A DNA stretch of 64,000 bases, taken from NCBI GenBank assembly GCA_030067915.1, contig JASGCC010000188.1, positions 496,001 to 560,000 of the forward strand, given 5' to 3'. The translations under genes and the position numbers were made by a program. This DNA comes from Hydractinia echinata (taxonomy: Eukaryota; Cnidaria; Hydrozoa; Anthoathecata; Hydractiniidae). The notes beneath the pieces are model-generated. The model made no database searches. It saw only the letters and a program-made list of their open reading frames with translations, and was not told the origin of the DNA. Below, piece by piece: positions 1 through 11,849 of this stretch. Numbering within the stretch: position 1 is the stretch's first letter; each line of letters opens with the position of its first letter.

Positions 1-2028
1 AATAGGAACAAAAAATCAGTATGATTCATTAACATAAAGTAAAAAAAAAACAATAAATTAAAATGACCTAAAATATTTCTTCTTATAACAATCACAACAA
101 AAAAAATTGCAGCCATTTAGGTTTCATATACTGTAAAAAGTGCAATTTCAACAAAACTTTCATTTTCTTAAACTATTGTTACTACTTTTCTTTATATTAT
201 CTGCTCCCTGTACATAACTGTTGCTCTCAATGCAGAATAAATGCATAAAAATTGTAGACACCTTTATAGCTTACAGGACCTCGCTTAGCTACATGTACAA
301 AAAAACAATTGCACGGGAAAGCTACCCTAGGAAAGGCGTTGATCTAATTCAAGCACCTCATACTTTCAGGGTTGCAGGTTTCTTGTTTAATATCTAACAG
401 TCAGGAAATACAGCAAATTGGGTTAAATCTAATTAGGATAACACAAACTATTTTAATAGCCTACGCCATATTTGTGCAAAAAAATATATACATTTACATC
501 CATCGTGTTTTTTGTTTTCACTTTTTAACTGTGCAGTGCTATAGTTGTCAAATATATAATGAAAACTAGATAGATGTGCATATTTTACATGGCAAGCCTC
601 TACTACACAACTCCCTGCAACATCCAACGGCCCACACAGTGTGCCATCTCCCCAATTTCCCTCACATGGCTTGGGTTGACCCGGGGCTATGGTAACATTC
701 ATTCGCCCATGTTGAATCGCCGTCAAGAGGAATCGAACCCCAGTCTCCCGCACAGAGTACGAGAGCTATAACCACTAATCTACGGCGCCACAGAAACTGA
801 TGTGTCTTGCCCAAATATCCAGATTTATACAAAAGTAAGCTAACAGCCCAATATCAGCAAATTAACAATTTTGAGCAGACAGAGGAAATTGCATAGGCTA
901 GCAGAAGTTAACAAGACTACATGCACATTTTGGGGAATTTTGGTTAATATGTTTAGATAGATAGATGTGCATATTTTACATGGCTAGCCTCATTCGTTTT
1001 TATTAAATACCAAATATTTACGATATTGAAAAACAAATAATGAAATTCCTTGAAACTCTGAAACTGGCAGCTGTGTAATAAAACACAGCCCAGCCAGAGT
1101 AGTGCAGCCCATTGCTAGAAATTTGAAGAGACATACATTGTGACAGCAACTTAGGAGATTGCAGAGATAAAAAAACCTTTTCATTACTTTTTCTAAGAAA
1201 GGTAAATTTATATATTTCCCGAATGGAATTAGGATATCATGGCTATTTTTCCATTAAAAATATTAAAACCTGTTGTTTTTGCCCCAAGAACATTTTAAAA
1301 ACCTAAACACATTATCAACCCTTCCAGTCAGATTTTTGGAATTTATTAACAGTTTAGGAGACCTGAATGAAGCATAGTTTTAATGTCCACCAAAGCGAAG
1401 ATGCAAATACGACATTAAAATTGATTTTTTTGCTTTTGAAATAGGAAATGTGCAGTATTTGCTATATTGCACATTTCAAAAATAATGTCTAATAAACTTT
1501 TTCATGGTGCCTGCTCCATTGTCCACTAAAAGCAGCTACATATTTTTATAAGATTTACAGCAAGTTTTCAAAAATTTGTATGGATAATCATGATACTTTG
1601 CTTATAAAATAAGCACTGGTCATTATTCCATAATTTAATACTTTATTTCTACTGCAAATAAGCTTGAATATGAGCACGGAACAATATCATGTTATAATGC
1701 GTCTGTGCGAATTGGGCTGCTTTTTGCAATAAAATAGTATTTTGTGGATTGGGATGGTGTAATTGACACTATGAAGCACTGTATTAGCTTACGATAATAA
1801 TTTGCTGTATTTCCTGACTGTGACCGAGCTACATTTTTGAATAATTTTATATCACTCCTACAAAAAGATCCAGAACATATTGTAAAAATATACTTTCTTT
1901 TGTTAGTGCAAATTCACTGTACTATTTTAATACCACACATGTAAAATCTAGCATGTAAAAGCATAATAAATAGCTATAGCAGCCAGCAAGTCAAAAAATG
2001 AGTCATAAAAACAAAAACAAACTCTTAC
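1..2028. other. CDC14 intron and left flank
   Basis: AT-rich non-coding sequence. Apart from the SINE at 571-795 and its tail duplicate at about 957-990 I see no coding exon. The next CDC14 exon was searched for by eye on the minus strand and not found. Confidence 0.5.
571..795 (-). mobile_element. tRNA-derived SINE
   Basis: Read on the minus strand, the head (about 795 down to 715) has a pol III A box (TAGATTAGTGG) and a B box (GGTTCGATTCC) at tRNA-like spacing, followed by a unique body ending in a segment that contains ATGTGCATATTTTACATGG. That tail segment recurs at about 962-981, so a second tail fragment or partial copy lies nearby. The acceptor stem does not close, so this is a SINE and not a working tRNA gene. 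Confidence 0.6.
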
Positions 2029-2308
2029 TTTTCGTAAATAAGCTCCTCATCAATACAAAAATAATGTGTTGTTGTGCTACTCTTTGGTTTGTTTCTTAGA
2101 GTTGCAAAATACAAACGATCTACATATGAAAAGTAAATTATAAATTTAACATCCATATAAAAAAATAATCAAAACAAATAACTATATAGTAAGCTCGCTA
2201 GCTAAAAGCTGGATATGAAATGTTTGCCTTGTTTATCTTTATGTAGCTATATACCTTTTATAAATTCGCAAGCATTTCCAAGATCCTGATCTTCGTACAT
2301 TTTACCTG
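2029..2308 (-). CDS. CDC14: CDC14-type dual-specificity phosphatase, first two coding exons (partial gene)
   Basis: Minus-strand exons at 2255-2308 (ATG at 2300-2298, eight 5'UTR bases after a CTGCAG acceptor) and 2029-2119 (acceptor TATGTAG, donor GTAAGA). The join is in phase and gives MYEDQDLGNACEFIK then DRLYFATLRNKPKS and THYFCIDEELIYE. This matches the N-terminal domain of CDC14A/B phosphatases as I know it (the DRLYFATLR and HYF-IDEELVYE blocks). The catalytic HCxxxxxR exon is not here; the rest of the gene must lie beyond the left edge, since I found no further exon in 1-2028. CDC14 removes phosphates from CDK sites and acts at mitotic exit, centrosomes and cilia. The start codon lies in the second exon, so a 5'UTR exon is expected in 2310-2780, facing TTC4. 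Confidence 0.8.
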
Positions 2309-2788
2309 CTGCAGAAAGAAAAGTTTAATAGAATTAAAATATAAAAGTAATAATATATCTCGCTAGCAACTCATGTTCTCGTTCAATTCGCTCCCCGTTC
2401 ATAACTTTCGACTTTGTTTCGTTCCAATTTGGTTCATTGACAACTTTAACCAATCATATTTGTCAATATTCAACGTCAAGCCCGGACTCCTAAGAATTGT
2501 CTACGTTTTATGCTGTATGTAAATCTGGTAACGAAAATGTATTATGTTTTGAAATTTAGGGGTTAAAATTAAACCCATTCAGCCACAAAACAAACCCTAA
2601 GAAATTATCAAATTTTAAAACTTTACTTTCACGCAAAGCTACAAACGACTTAAGAAGTTTACATCTACCGAATCCGACTTTTTTCTTGCAAAAATAATAT
2701 ATCAAAGTATATATCATTCACCTATATCTTCCTTGCTCCTTCGCTAAATAGTTCCATTTACATCCAGTGAGCCATTGTTTTGATTAAG
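2309..2788. promoter_or_regulatory. shared upstream region of divergent CDC14 and TTC4
   Basis: About 480 bp separates the CDC14 exon (minus) from the TTC4 start codon (plus). Head-to-head spacing this small suggests a bidirectional promoter. No clear TATA box at a useful distance is seen, and the CDC14 5'UTR exon probably also lies here. Confidence 0.4.
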
Positions 2789-5700
2789 ATGGCGGAGGGA
2801 CAACGTGATGATCTTGCGAAAAAATTAGACGAAGATTTAGATAAACATATCAAAACAGTTCTTGAAAAGAACAAAGATTTTAAATACAAGGATGGCTTAT
2901 GCGAAGAAGACTTAGACGAGGTTAATTTTTATGTATTTTTCTTTTTGAAAAATTTCACCCATTTTAGCGAATTTTCTTTTTTGGGATGGATTTCTTTGAT
3001 TACTGTGGTCTGTTGTTTATATTTTCTACCTACATAAATGTTTTCGCTTGTAAGTTTTGTTTAATTAATTTTTCTGTAAAGGTTTGACCATGCAAAGTCC
3101 ATGTTGTACACTAAAGAAGTGCACTGAAGGATTTGGATCAGAGTGACCTTTGCACATGTTCTTTTAATTACTGGTTTCATATTATATAGCTACAGAGAGT
3201 TCTACAAGTATAATCAACATGAGTATAAAAAATAAAAACAACAATAAGCACTTTCTAATATTAATTGTAAAAAAAATTGACTTATTATTTTGGTCAACTC
3301 ATAGTTTTACAATAAAACCTAATATTAATTGATATGGTTGTGAAGCAACAACAAAGATAACAACATGTATAGAAGTATATATTTCTCTCGTTTCATGTTA
3401 ACTACACTTGAGTTTGGGGAAAGGTCGAGGATGTCAGGTTCGATATCGGAGAGCCCCAAACTAGATACGTGTGTTTCCAACCTTACCCTTAAGACGTATC
3501 TCGTGGAAGCACTAACTGACCTGAGGTGTCTCACATGGATATACCTGCGTCTCTCGTGGAAATGCTAACTCACCTGGAGTGTCTCTTGTAGATACACCTG
3601 CGCCTCTCGTGGAAATGCTATCTCACCTGGGGTGTCTCTCGTGGATACACCTATGTCTCTCGTGGAAATGCAACCCTCTCAGCAAATCTTGTGGAATCAC
3701 CTACATCTCAGCTACTTTTGGAATTGCCCACATTTCAGTGAATCTCGTGAAAACGCTTACATCTCGGTAAGTCTCGTGGAATCACCTACATCTCAGCAAA
3801 TCTTGTGGAAATACCTACATCTCAGCAACTCTCGTGGAATTGCCCACATTTCAGTGAATCTCGTGAAAACGCCTACTTCTCGGTGACTCTTGTGGAATCA
3901 CCTACATCTCAGCAAATCTCTTGGAAATGCCTACATCTCAGCAACTCTCATGGGATCACTTACATCTCAGCAAATCTCATGGAAATGCCTACTACCTGCT
4001 ATTGCACAACTTATTTGTTAGGGAAACAAACGTTTCTTTACCCCATTTGGCTGACAAAGGAAGCCCAACATCCTCACCAACGCATGTCATCAGTGCTCTG
4101 GCAAAAACTTTGTAACCACCAGCAGCCAAATTAGATCACCAAGAAAACCTTAAAGCAAGAGCACTGGTATATGCGTGCCTGCACCTTTGATGCTAATTGA
4201 AGACCAAACCAAACTGTCAACAATGAACTAGTTGACTTTAGCTGCTCCTATTTATTGACTATGACAGCTAAGGTAGGTAAGGCAATCTTGGAGCCTGGAT
4301 CTACAACAGTCCTGGGCAGCACCTTTAGAGTCTAGGATAAGAAGAACACTAGTGTCCATGCCCTGTGACCATCCTTCACACTGGCCTACCATCTTGTATT
4401 TGGATAAACATTGGGCTTCTACTGACACTAGAGTACTGGATGCTATATTAAAAGTCAAGCTTTTTAACAGGTATAAGTGCTAGCTTCATGTTTGTCTTGA
4501 AATAGGACTCGTTGCAATTCCAATGGATATCCATTTCATGTCCTGGTCTGACTGGCAATCTAATTAGCTTGACCATTCAAACTTTGTAAACTGACAACTC
4601 CAATGGAAATAACTTTTTGCTTGTCGCTCTGGATATAAAGATATCAGTTGCATTGAGACAATAAAATCATATCAAGGAAAATGCTATTATATCACTGCAA
4701 TGTTGTATATTTAATCCAACATATTTGAAGTAACTTTCTTCAATTTTTACATTTTACTAAACTCCTCTTTTTTAAAAAGTTTGTCCAAATAATCGATAAG
4801 TTTCTCCACACCATCCTGCGTTAATACTTTCCAGTTTCAATTCATTAAACACTTTATCTGTAACTCCACTTGTATCGCCTTCAGAACAAAGGATAAAGCC
4901 ACGGCCAACTTCCTGTTGCTTCTTTTCTATATCTGTAACAATGCACCAAGCGCATATTTCTGCACAATATCTGTCATTGGGTTTATTGAACACCAGTGGG
5001 TTTTTGTATCCCCTTATCGTAATTCTCCACCTACCCTCTGCTACAATGAATAATACAACCAACTGAAAGTATAGTCAAATGACATACTGTACATATATAT
5101 CTTTTACCCTGCAGTTATAACCTGCACTGCAAAGAAACAAATAGCAAAATAATGACTAACAATGGCTGGGTGGAAAATCTTTTCTACAATGTGCCTATGG
5201 AAAAGACATCTGTCAGGGTTTTTTTCTCATGCGGATTAGCAATTATCCAATTCATAAAAAATGTTTTTAATTCCACTTTGTGTAATTTAATTTGCATAAA
5301 TATGTTTTATTTTAAATGTGGTTTAATTTTTTAAATTACAGTTAATGTTATACAGATGTTCATACCATTTATAAGTACTATAAAATACTGATTCAAATGA
5401 TCTCCCAAGTTGTGCCACCTTGCGTGATGGCCCTTGGGAAGTGTTGAGTAATCTGTAATATATCTTCAATCTCAAGATCTAATATTTCTGTTGGCATTAA
5501 AACTTGAGATTTCATGGCTACATATATATCTCTGAGCAAACATTTTGTATATATGCTGACTATTCAGTTGATCTTACTCAACAATTTATGATGTAATTTT
5601 AGCAACTTCGACGTATACCTGCATTTTGTAATGAAGTACCTGCACAAGAGGATATAGATGCGTCACCCGCTCTACAGGCATTGCAAGCATTGAAATATGA

Positions 5701-8700
5701 AGATGAAGATCCTCATGGTATGTGCCTCTGTCTGATTGTGTGAATCCACAAAACGTTCTAATAGTGCTTTTTCTTATGAACATTACATTACATTAAGAAC
5801 ATTACATTACATTAAGATTGCATTAGAAAAAAATGTATACAGCAAACTTCACAGCTATTTAAAACTATACTTACAATTAATTATGTCAGACAGAATAAAA
5901 ATGTTATATATTAATTTTATGTATAGGTGGATGTTCTTTTAGAATGGTTATATAATGTGAGCTTTACTGTGATGTTTCAAAAAGAGAGCAATATTAGGGA
6001 ACTAATCTTTAGCCTGTGTAATACTTAAGCAATACTTAAATAGGTTTTTATGGCACTGAACATATTAAAAACCTTTGGGAGTTTTCTTAAAAATATAAAA
6101 ACCTAATTTTTTTTTGATCGGTTGCAGCAAATAAAATGTTATAAGAGATGCATGATTTTTATTTGCTTAGTCTGTAAATGTAAACAGGTGTATTTGGAGT
6201 GTGCTGCACCACACTCAGCTCTTGTTTTACAAGTTGAGAATTAAAATTATCTTTACAGTAGTTAGTTGTACGTAGTTTGTCATGTTGCTACAGTAAATTA
6301 TGTGTGTTATTTATTTAATATCCACCTGCTTCAAAAAGTTACCTAGAAAATTAACAGATGAATACATTTTTTTAGGAAGCCAAATGTTTCTAAATTCAAC
6401 ATAGAGAAATTAAAATTTCAATACGATTAAATAACTGTTTTAAATTTCTTAGAACATTCTATCAGAGGTTTAGAGAAAAACGTTTTTTGAACAGGTAATG
6501 AGTACCAGGAGGAATTGTGTAAGGTTCATCTTTTTTAGGTGATTCTGATTACCAGTAGTAATCGTAGTGAGAATGTTAATTGTGTTGTGATTGTAAAAGT
6601 TTTTTATGTTTTATGTCTACCATCTTGTCTCACAGTGTTGTCTACCATCTTGCCTCACAGTGTTGTCTACCATCAGTGCTTGTTGCTTTACTCATCTTTG
6701 TGGTGTTGTATCAGTTATCCATAAAGTCTGAATGTATATATATGGGATACGAGATCAAGAATATACACTTCTTTATGAGCAATGCAACTTATCACCACGG
6801 AATGTTAATCACTGTAAAGAAAGTTCTTCTTCATCGATTTTTACGTTCTAGCTTGTGCACTTTCACATAAAGAAGATGGAAACTTCCATTTCAAGAAGAA
6901 AGATTACAAGCTAGCTATAAAAGCTTACACAGAGGGACTAAAACTCCAACACGAAGACGACACTTTGTCTGCTGTATTGTATGCGAACCGCGCGGCTTCC
7001 AATTTTTATCTTGGTATGGTATTTTTAATACTTTTAGCTTCTCTTGCGTTTTTGTTTTTGTGCTGAATAAAAAAGATTTCTATAAAGTACATCCTTGAGA
7101 GATTATGGTGCGATTATGGTGTACGTTCTTGTCGACTTCGGCAGATATTAAAATTTGAGGAAAAGAATTACAGGACTTTATAAATCATCTTGCTGTACAA
7201 TGCTACCTTTTTTGCTATGTTTCAGGCAACAACCGCAGTGCACTGAACGATGCAACATGGTCTTTAAAGCACAAGCCAGATCACATGAAAGCTATTATTC
7301 GTGGAGCAATTTGTTGCTTCGATTTAGAAAAATATGACGAGTGCATAAAATGGTGCGAATCTGGAATGAAGATATCCTTTTCTATGAAATGGAATATATT
7401 TTAAAACAGTCAGCAAAATATAAATATATTTTTGATTTATGTCATATATGACAATTTTTTGCCATATTCAATGGCGGAATATGTGCTGTCTACCATAATG
7501 AAAGAATCTTTGATTTTTATGAGCTTTGTTCTTTTAAAATTATGTTAGCATTCTTAACGTTGTTTGATAAACATTGATGAAAAAGAAAAGAAACTTATCG
7601 AGTTGAAAAAGAAGTCAACTCATCAGAAGGTATTTTTACATCCAGTTTGTTATTATCAAGTTACTGATTAGAATTTTCATTCCGATGTAAAATGTGATTC
7701 AGTTTCTAACTGAGACATTTTAAAAGGTGCATCATAAACTTAAGGTATCATAAATCTAAAGTCAGTATTTTAACATGTGATTGAATGTGATGTGCCATGT
7801 GCTTTTTTGTAGAAACAACAAGAACGCGACCGAAGAAAAAATGAAATGAAAGAAGTGAAAAATTTAACGAAACGAAACAATTTGTTGGATGCCCTTGAGG
7901 TTAGTGTGATTGGGTCACCTACGTAGTCGCTGATATTTTTATTCTATATTTATGAGTTGTTTTCATATGTTATTTCATGTTTATTTTGATTAAGATTTTA
8001 ATAATACTTGCAAATGCGTGTTTTTCAGCACCTCAATTATATTTGGCACATGAAAACGAAGAGAGTATAAAAATAATGCTTAGTCACCCTTTTTTCCAAA
8101 AAATGTAGTGACCTCCCAAGAACTACAATCCAGAACCGAATCATATACCAGTTACATTCAACTATTAAGTATATAGATTTGTTTCCATTTTGCTAGATTG
8201 ATCACATTCTTTCTCTTGGTTTCGCTACGATTATTTGATAGAGGTTTACCCTCTTCTTCTCTTTGAGACAGCTTCGTTGTTGCTCGTTTGTTTATGTTAT
8301 TTTTTGGTCACACGTGATATAGAAGTGACCTATGAATTATCCGTCCGTAGCTACATCCGTATGTCGCGGATTTTCTCTAGATACGGTCATTGGATAAGTT
8401 ACTCATCACAAAATGCTAGAACGTGACGATTTTAGATTTAAAAAAAAACAACCATAATCATAATTGTTTCTTGATAAAGCACCACTGCATATTTTATAAA
8501 TGGACAAAATTGTAAGAACAGTACAAAGAATCATTATCTACAAATTTTATTTGGTCCCACCTGGGGCAAAACTCTGGTTTCAAAATTAAGTAGAAATATA
8601 GTTTATGCATTTTCATGACTTCACATAATGTAAACATCAAAACACCTCAATTTTGTATATAATTAATGCAAATTCTCGCAAAAAAAGTCCTTTAAAAACA

Positions 8701-10251
8701 ATTCACAACTCTACAAGCTAAACTTGTATGTCAGAATCTTAATTTATACAAGCTTACAATAACTTTCTTTAGTCTCGAAACATCAACTTGGAACGCCTGG
8801 ATAAGGATATATCGACACGGAAGAACTTAGAAATGCTACTAATGGACACTAACGCGCCTCATAGTAGAAAGATATATTTAGACCAAAACAATGCGCTTCA
8901 TTGGCCGGTTTATTTTCTTTATCCGGAATATAACCAATCAGATTTCTTGGAGGACTTTAACGAAAACACGAGGTATGCGTTCTTGCGTTTAAATTCACAA
9001 ATTTTTAAATAAAAACGAACGACCCGCTTTTTTTAAAACAATGTGGCGAAACATTGTTGCTATGGTAATGTTGAACTCATTGTGAAATATTACGCAATAA
9101 AATATTATATAAAGGGGGGGGGAGTTTTGGACGTTTTAGTGAAAAAGAAAAATGTAAATTTATGGCTATCTTTGGGCCATTTAATTTGCTTTTTTATCCC
9201 CAATAAGTAATTTTTAATAAATATTTTCTAGCTATGTCCTTCTTTATAGATTCATCGATCAAATGGCTATGGTATTCGACACACTCCCAAATTGGGATAT
9301 AAACAAAGATTATGTGTTGGAGAACGTGCAAGTAGGTCTCATGGGAACATTCAAATTTTCTTCATGAAATTATGGAGATTTTCCTGCTAAAAAACGAATT
9401 TGATTAAATTAATGGCGACACAGGGAAAACTTATGCGGCAGCGCAAACGGTAGAATATTGTATCGCTCATGCGCGTATTTATAATTAGCCTATCAACTGG
9501 ACAATCTTGGTATATATGGTGTCACTATTGCTTCATATATTTTGTTATATTTCAGATTTATTTTGAAGATCGTGAAAGAAGTTTACTGGTACATATTAAA
9601 CCGGAGCTCACTCTTCAATATGTTCTGTCTGATAAGAGGTATGTATATAATATATGACAGGCGTTAACTTGCATGTTATTTTAGGCGTAGTGTTACATGT
9701 CTGAGGTGTTGGCTATTTGAGTATAAATTCACTGTGAATAATCTCAAGCATTAACGTCAATAAGACAACATTAGTTACATTTGCATGTTTTAATTACAAG
9801 ACAGTTAAAAGCAAGTCATTTCATACGGATAACTTGACAAAGTAATACCAATAGTACCAAACGCCAAAGTAGGTTCAATGCTATCAAAAAACCTAAATTT
9901 TATTAGAAAAAATTAACAAAATGAAGTTAAGGATAACTTTATGTATAACGAATTCACTTAATTTATATACTATATATGAAACACTTGCTTTTTGTTTGTT
10001 TGTTTGTTTATTTGTTTGTTTGTTTGTTTGTTTTTTTGTTTGTTTGTTTGTTTGTTTGTTTGTTTGTTTGTTTTTTTGTTTTTTTGTTTGTTTGTTTGTT
10101 TTGTTTTGTTTTATTTTTTTTTTTATTTTTTTTTTTATTTTTGTTTAGATTTCAACTACGTGGCGGGTGTCCAGCCTTCATGTTGTTATCGAAGAAAACG
10201 GAATTCTATCAGAAAACATTTGAAAATCAAAAATCTGAAGAATTTGTATAG
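2789..10251 (+). CDS. TTC4: TTC4 / Cns1-type HSP90 co-chaperone, complete, 10 exons
   Basis: Exons 2789-2920, 5603-5717, 6852-7013, 7226-7371, 7573-7629, 7813-7899, 8773-8972, 9250-9331, 9556-9638 and 10149-10251. All junctions keep frame and give a 388-residue protein, close to the vertebrate TTC4 length. A TPR block spans about residues 83-186 (start ALSHKEDGNFHFKKKDYKLA; second repeat YANRAASNFYLGNNRSAL). A charged helix follows (about 187-233), then the C-terminal 'wheel' domain (about 234-388; HWPVYFLYPEYNQSDF, FEDRERSLLVHIKPE, GGCPAFMLLSKKTEF). TTC4/Cns1 binds HSP90 and HSP70 C-termini through the TPR and supports translation-related clients. All introns are GT-AG except intron 4, which is AT-AC (separate entry). 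The start was chosen at ATG 2789 because it begins MAEGQRDDLAKKLDEDLDKH and a TTG just upstream is unlikely to initiate in an animal. Confidence 0.93.
3480..3990 (+). repeat. degenerate minisatellite in TTC4 intron 1
   Basis: Imperfect tandem copies of a roughly 25-55 bp motif built around TCTCGTGGAA, CACCTACATCTCAGCAA and CACATTTCAGTGAA. Short open frames through it are repeat artefacts. Confidence 0.8.
4772..5040 (-). other. coding-like exon of unknown gene, inside TTC4 intron 1
   Basis: A minus-strand open frame follows a plausible acceptor (CATTGTAG just above 5040) and runs to a stop at 4772. It reads AEGRWRITIRGYKNPLVFNK, then DRYCAEICAWCIVTDIEKKQ, and ends GWCGETYRLFGQTF. The composition looks like real protein and not like repeat. 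I do not recognise the family. It could be the terminal exon of a nested minus-strand gene or a retro-copied fragment. No matching upstream exon was found. Confidence 0.3.
6617..6690 (+). repeat. short tandem repeat in TTC4 intron 2
   Basis: Two to three copies of a 26-28 bp unit containing CTACCATCTTGYCTCACAG. Confidence 0.7.
7372..7572 (+). other. U12-type AT-AC intron of TTC4
   Basis: After the codon AAG at 7369-7371 the intron opens with ATATCCTTTT, the exact minor-spliceosome donor consensus. It ends GATAAAC, with a TTCTTAAC branch-point motif at 7551-7558, about 15 nt before the AC end. Removing it joins CESGMK to IDEKEKKL in frame. No GT donor exists near the exon end, so a major-class alternative is not available. 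Confidence 0.9.
9990..10146 (+). repeat. (TTTG)n microsatellite and T-rich tract in TTC4 intron 9
   Basis: Long TTTG repeat grading into a T-rich run that also serves as the polypyrimidine tract of the last acceptor. The Phe/Val/Cys/Leu open frames here are artefacts. Confidence 0.95.
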
Positions 10252-11003
10252 TTGGAAACAAAATATACTGCTCTTTAGCCAACGGACCAATATATGCCAG
10301 TCTTTTTTCGTCCCCTTTTAACATCCCATGTTTTAGCACTTAAAACAACTACCGCTGATGCTAAAATACGACTGGATAGATATCTTAAAACGTCATTTTT
10401 TAGGTCCTGGGCAGGGCAACTTTTTTTCACTAAAAATTAAATCAGGCTATTTTTTGTGGTTCTCCAACTGCAGTACAAAGTTTGTAATCACACAGAAGTA
10501 CATCGTTTTACTCTCTATGATGGAGAGCTCCAGATACAAAGCTTTTTTCAGTCCATTTACTATTGATTAAAACCCCTATACTCTTTCGTAATAGGTTTTC
10601 ATACCTTCAAATCGAAAAAAATACTTGCAAGTGAAACTAATTTTTCACAGGCGATAATAAGTTTTTACCCTGAACAAAATTTGCGAGAACAAACGTTCTA
10701 AAAATTGCTAACAATAACCTTTTTTGTCTTTCACCAAAAATGTTTCCTTTCGGGAATCAAAATTTTTTAATTTTTGCGAGTTTGAATATTTGCTATAAAC
10801 CGCTACTAGATGGATTGTTCTTGTGCAGAAACAAAATAGTCTTTGTAAGTGGGCTACACTTTGAACTTTGAACTTTGAATTTAAAGAAGGGGGTTAGCAA
10901 ACACTGCTTAAGTGTACGAAGGGTTTCTCTCTCCGGAAAATCGAATCACTTCAAAGTATGCACCGTTGCAATAAAAATTTATCTTCAGATGGGACTTACC
11001 TAT

Positions 11004-11037
<34 letters not shown>

Positions 11038-11092
11038 TGGTTATCCTTCTTCACTTTAGCATCCAACCTCATCCCCAGGGACTTGTGGCCAC
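10252..11092. other. intergenic, TTC4 3' flank
   Basis: Non-coding AT-rich DNA with a poly-T run at about 11005-11032. Near 11063-11078 it contains CCAACCTCATCCCCAGG, one end of a small repeat split by the Polinton (see next entries). Confidence 0.6.
11088..11092 (+). repeat. target-site duplication (left copy), GCCAC
   Basis: GCCAC directly precedes the left end and directly follows the right end (22623-22627). The family is usually described with 6 bp duplications; only five bases match here. Confidence 0.75.
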
Positions 11093-11300
11093 AGAGATAG
11101 TAAAATGTATGTTCTGGGACAGGAAATGGGAAATGGGGGAAACGTAAACAACAACAACAACAAGTCCCGGAATCCCCGAAATCTCTAATTCCGGGAATCC
11201 CACCCCACCCCGAAACCGATAATTCCGACGCATGCGCACACGCTGATAGTAATAATGCTGACATCAACAAAATCTAACGCATGCGCAGTTGAGTAGGGGG
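11093..11300 (+). repeat. left terminal inverted repeat of the Polinton
   Basis: Matches 22406-22622 in reverse complement, differing mainly by two CAA units, a TG dinucleotide and a few substitutions. It contains an (AAC)n tract, a CCCCACCCC tract and two copies of ACGCATGCGCA about 50 nt apart. Confidence 0.95.
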
Positions 11301-11348
11301 TGAGTTCCAAACTCTAGTTGGACCCCAATATTAACAAAAAGTAACAAG

Positions 11349-11828
11349 ATGGATGAGGTTAAAAAATGCTCGAAATGTAAGCGAGCCCAACCGCTGGACA
11401 ATTTCAATATCCAAACCAGAGGTCAAGGCAAAGGCCAACTAACGAATCACTGCATCAAATGTATAGATATGCAGAAGGCCTCGAAAGAGCGTAATAGATG
11501 CCGGGGAACATATATAAAAAACATGTTTGTTACCGAATTGAGAAGGGAAGCCAAAGCGCTAAATATCCGTAATATTTCAGCCATGAACAAGGCCGCCCTT
11601 ATCGAAGCGATCCGAAAGGTTAAGTATAAGGACGCCTCAATGCAAACGGACGGTCCCTATTGCTAACCATGCGTTACCATAGCCTGGGAGAAGAACCTAG
11701 AGCAGTATGCGCGACAGTTATCCGAGAGGAAGAAACGTGTAGTGTATGATGGCTTCATGACCTTCGATCGAGATAGTGGGGAAGTACTTCCCTTCGATCT
11801 AGATAGCGGGGAAGTAATCGCCTTCTAG
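11349..11828 (+). pseudogene. zinc-ribbon plus SAP-like small protein, interrupted by an in-frame stop
   Basis: The first frame (11349-11666, 105 aa) has CSKC near residue 7 and HCIKC near 34-38, a four-cysteine zinc knuckle. It is followed by a SAP/Rho-N-like helix pair (LRREAKALNIRNISAMNKAA). After TAA at 11664-11666 the same frame stays open to TAG at 11826-11828 and reads as sensible protein (WEKNLEQYARQLSERKKR, then TFDRDSGEV). That composition suggests one original gene of about 159 codons broken by a point stop, or readthrough. Its role is unknown; zinc plus SAP suggests nucleic-acid binding. The true stop lies inside the hairpin at 11825-11848. Confidence 0.6.
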
Positions 11829-11848
11829 TATGTTGAACAACATATTAG
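11825..11848. terminator. 3' hairpin between convergent genes
   Basis: Arms CTAGTATGTTG / CAACATATTAG (10 of 11 pair) with a 2 nt centre. It spans the stop of the 11349 gene and lies 2 bp from the end of the 11850 gene. Confidence 0.6.
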
Positions 11849-11849
11849 A

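Noticed and set aside
715..795. Functional tRNA gene on minus strand
   Set aside because: A and B boxes are present, but the acceptor stem does not close and a SINE body follows.
9921..10321. Phe/Val/Cys/Leu-rich proteins in three frames
   Set aside because: They translate the (TTTG)n and poly-T tract of a TTC4 intron.
11031..11270. Short gene across the left TIR, minus strand, with a matching frame in the right TIR (22437-22666)
   Set aside because: The frames simply translate the inverted repeat and run into host flank; no start or family support.
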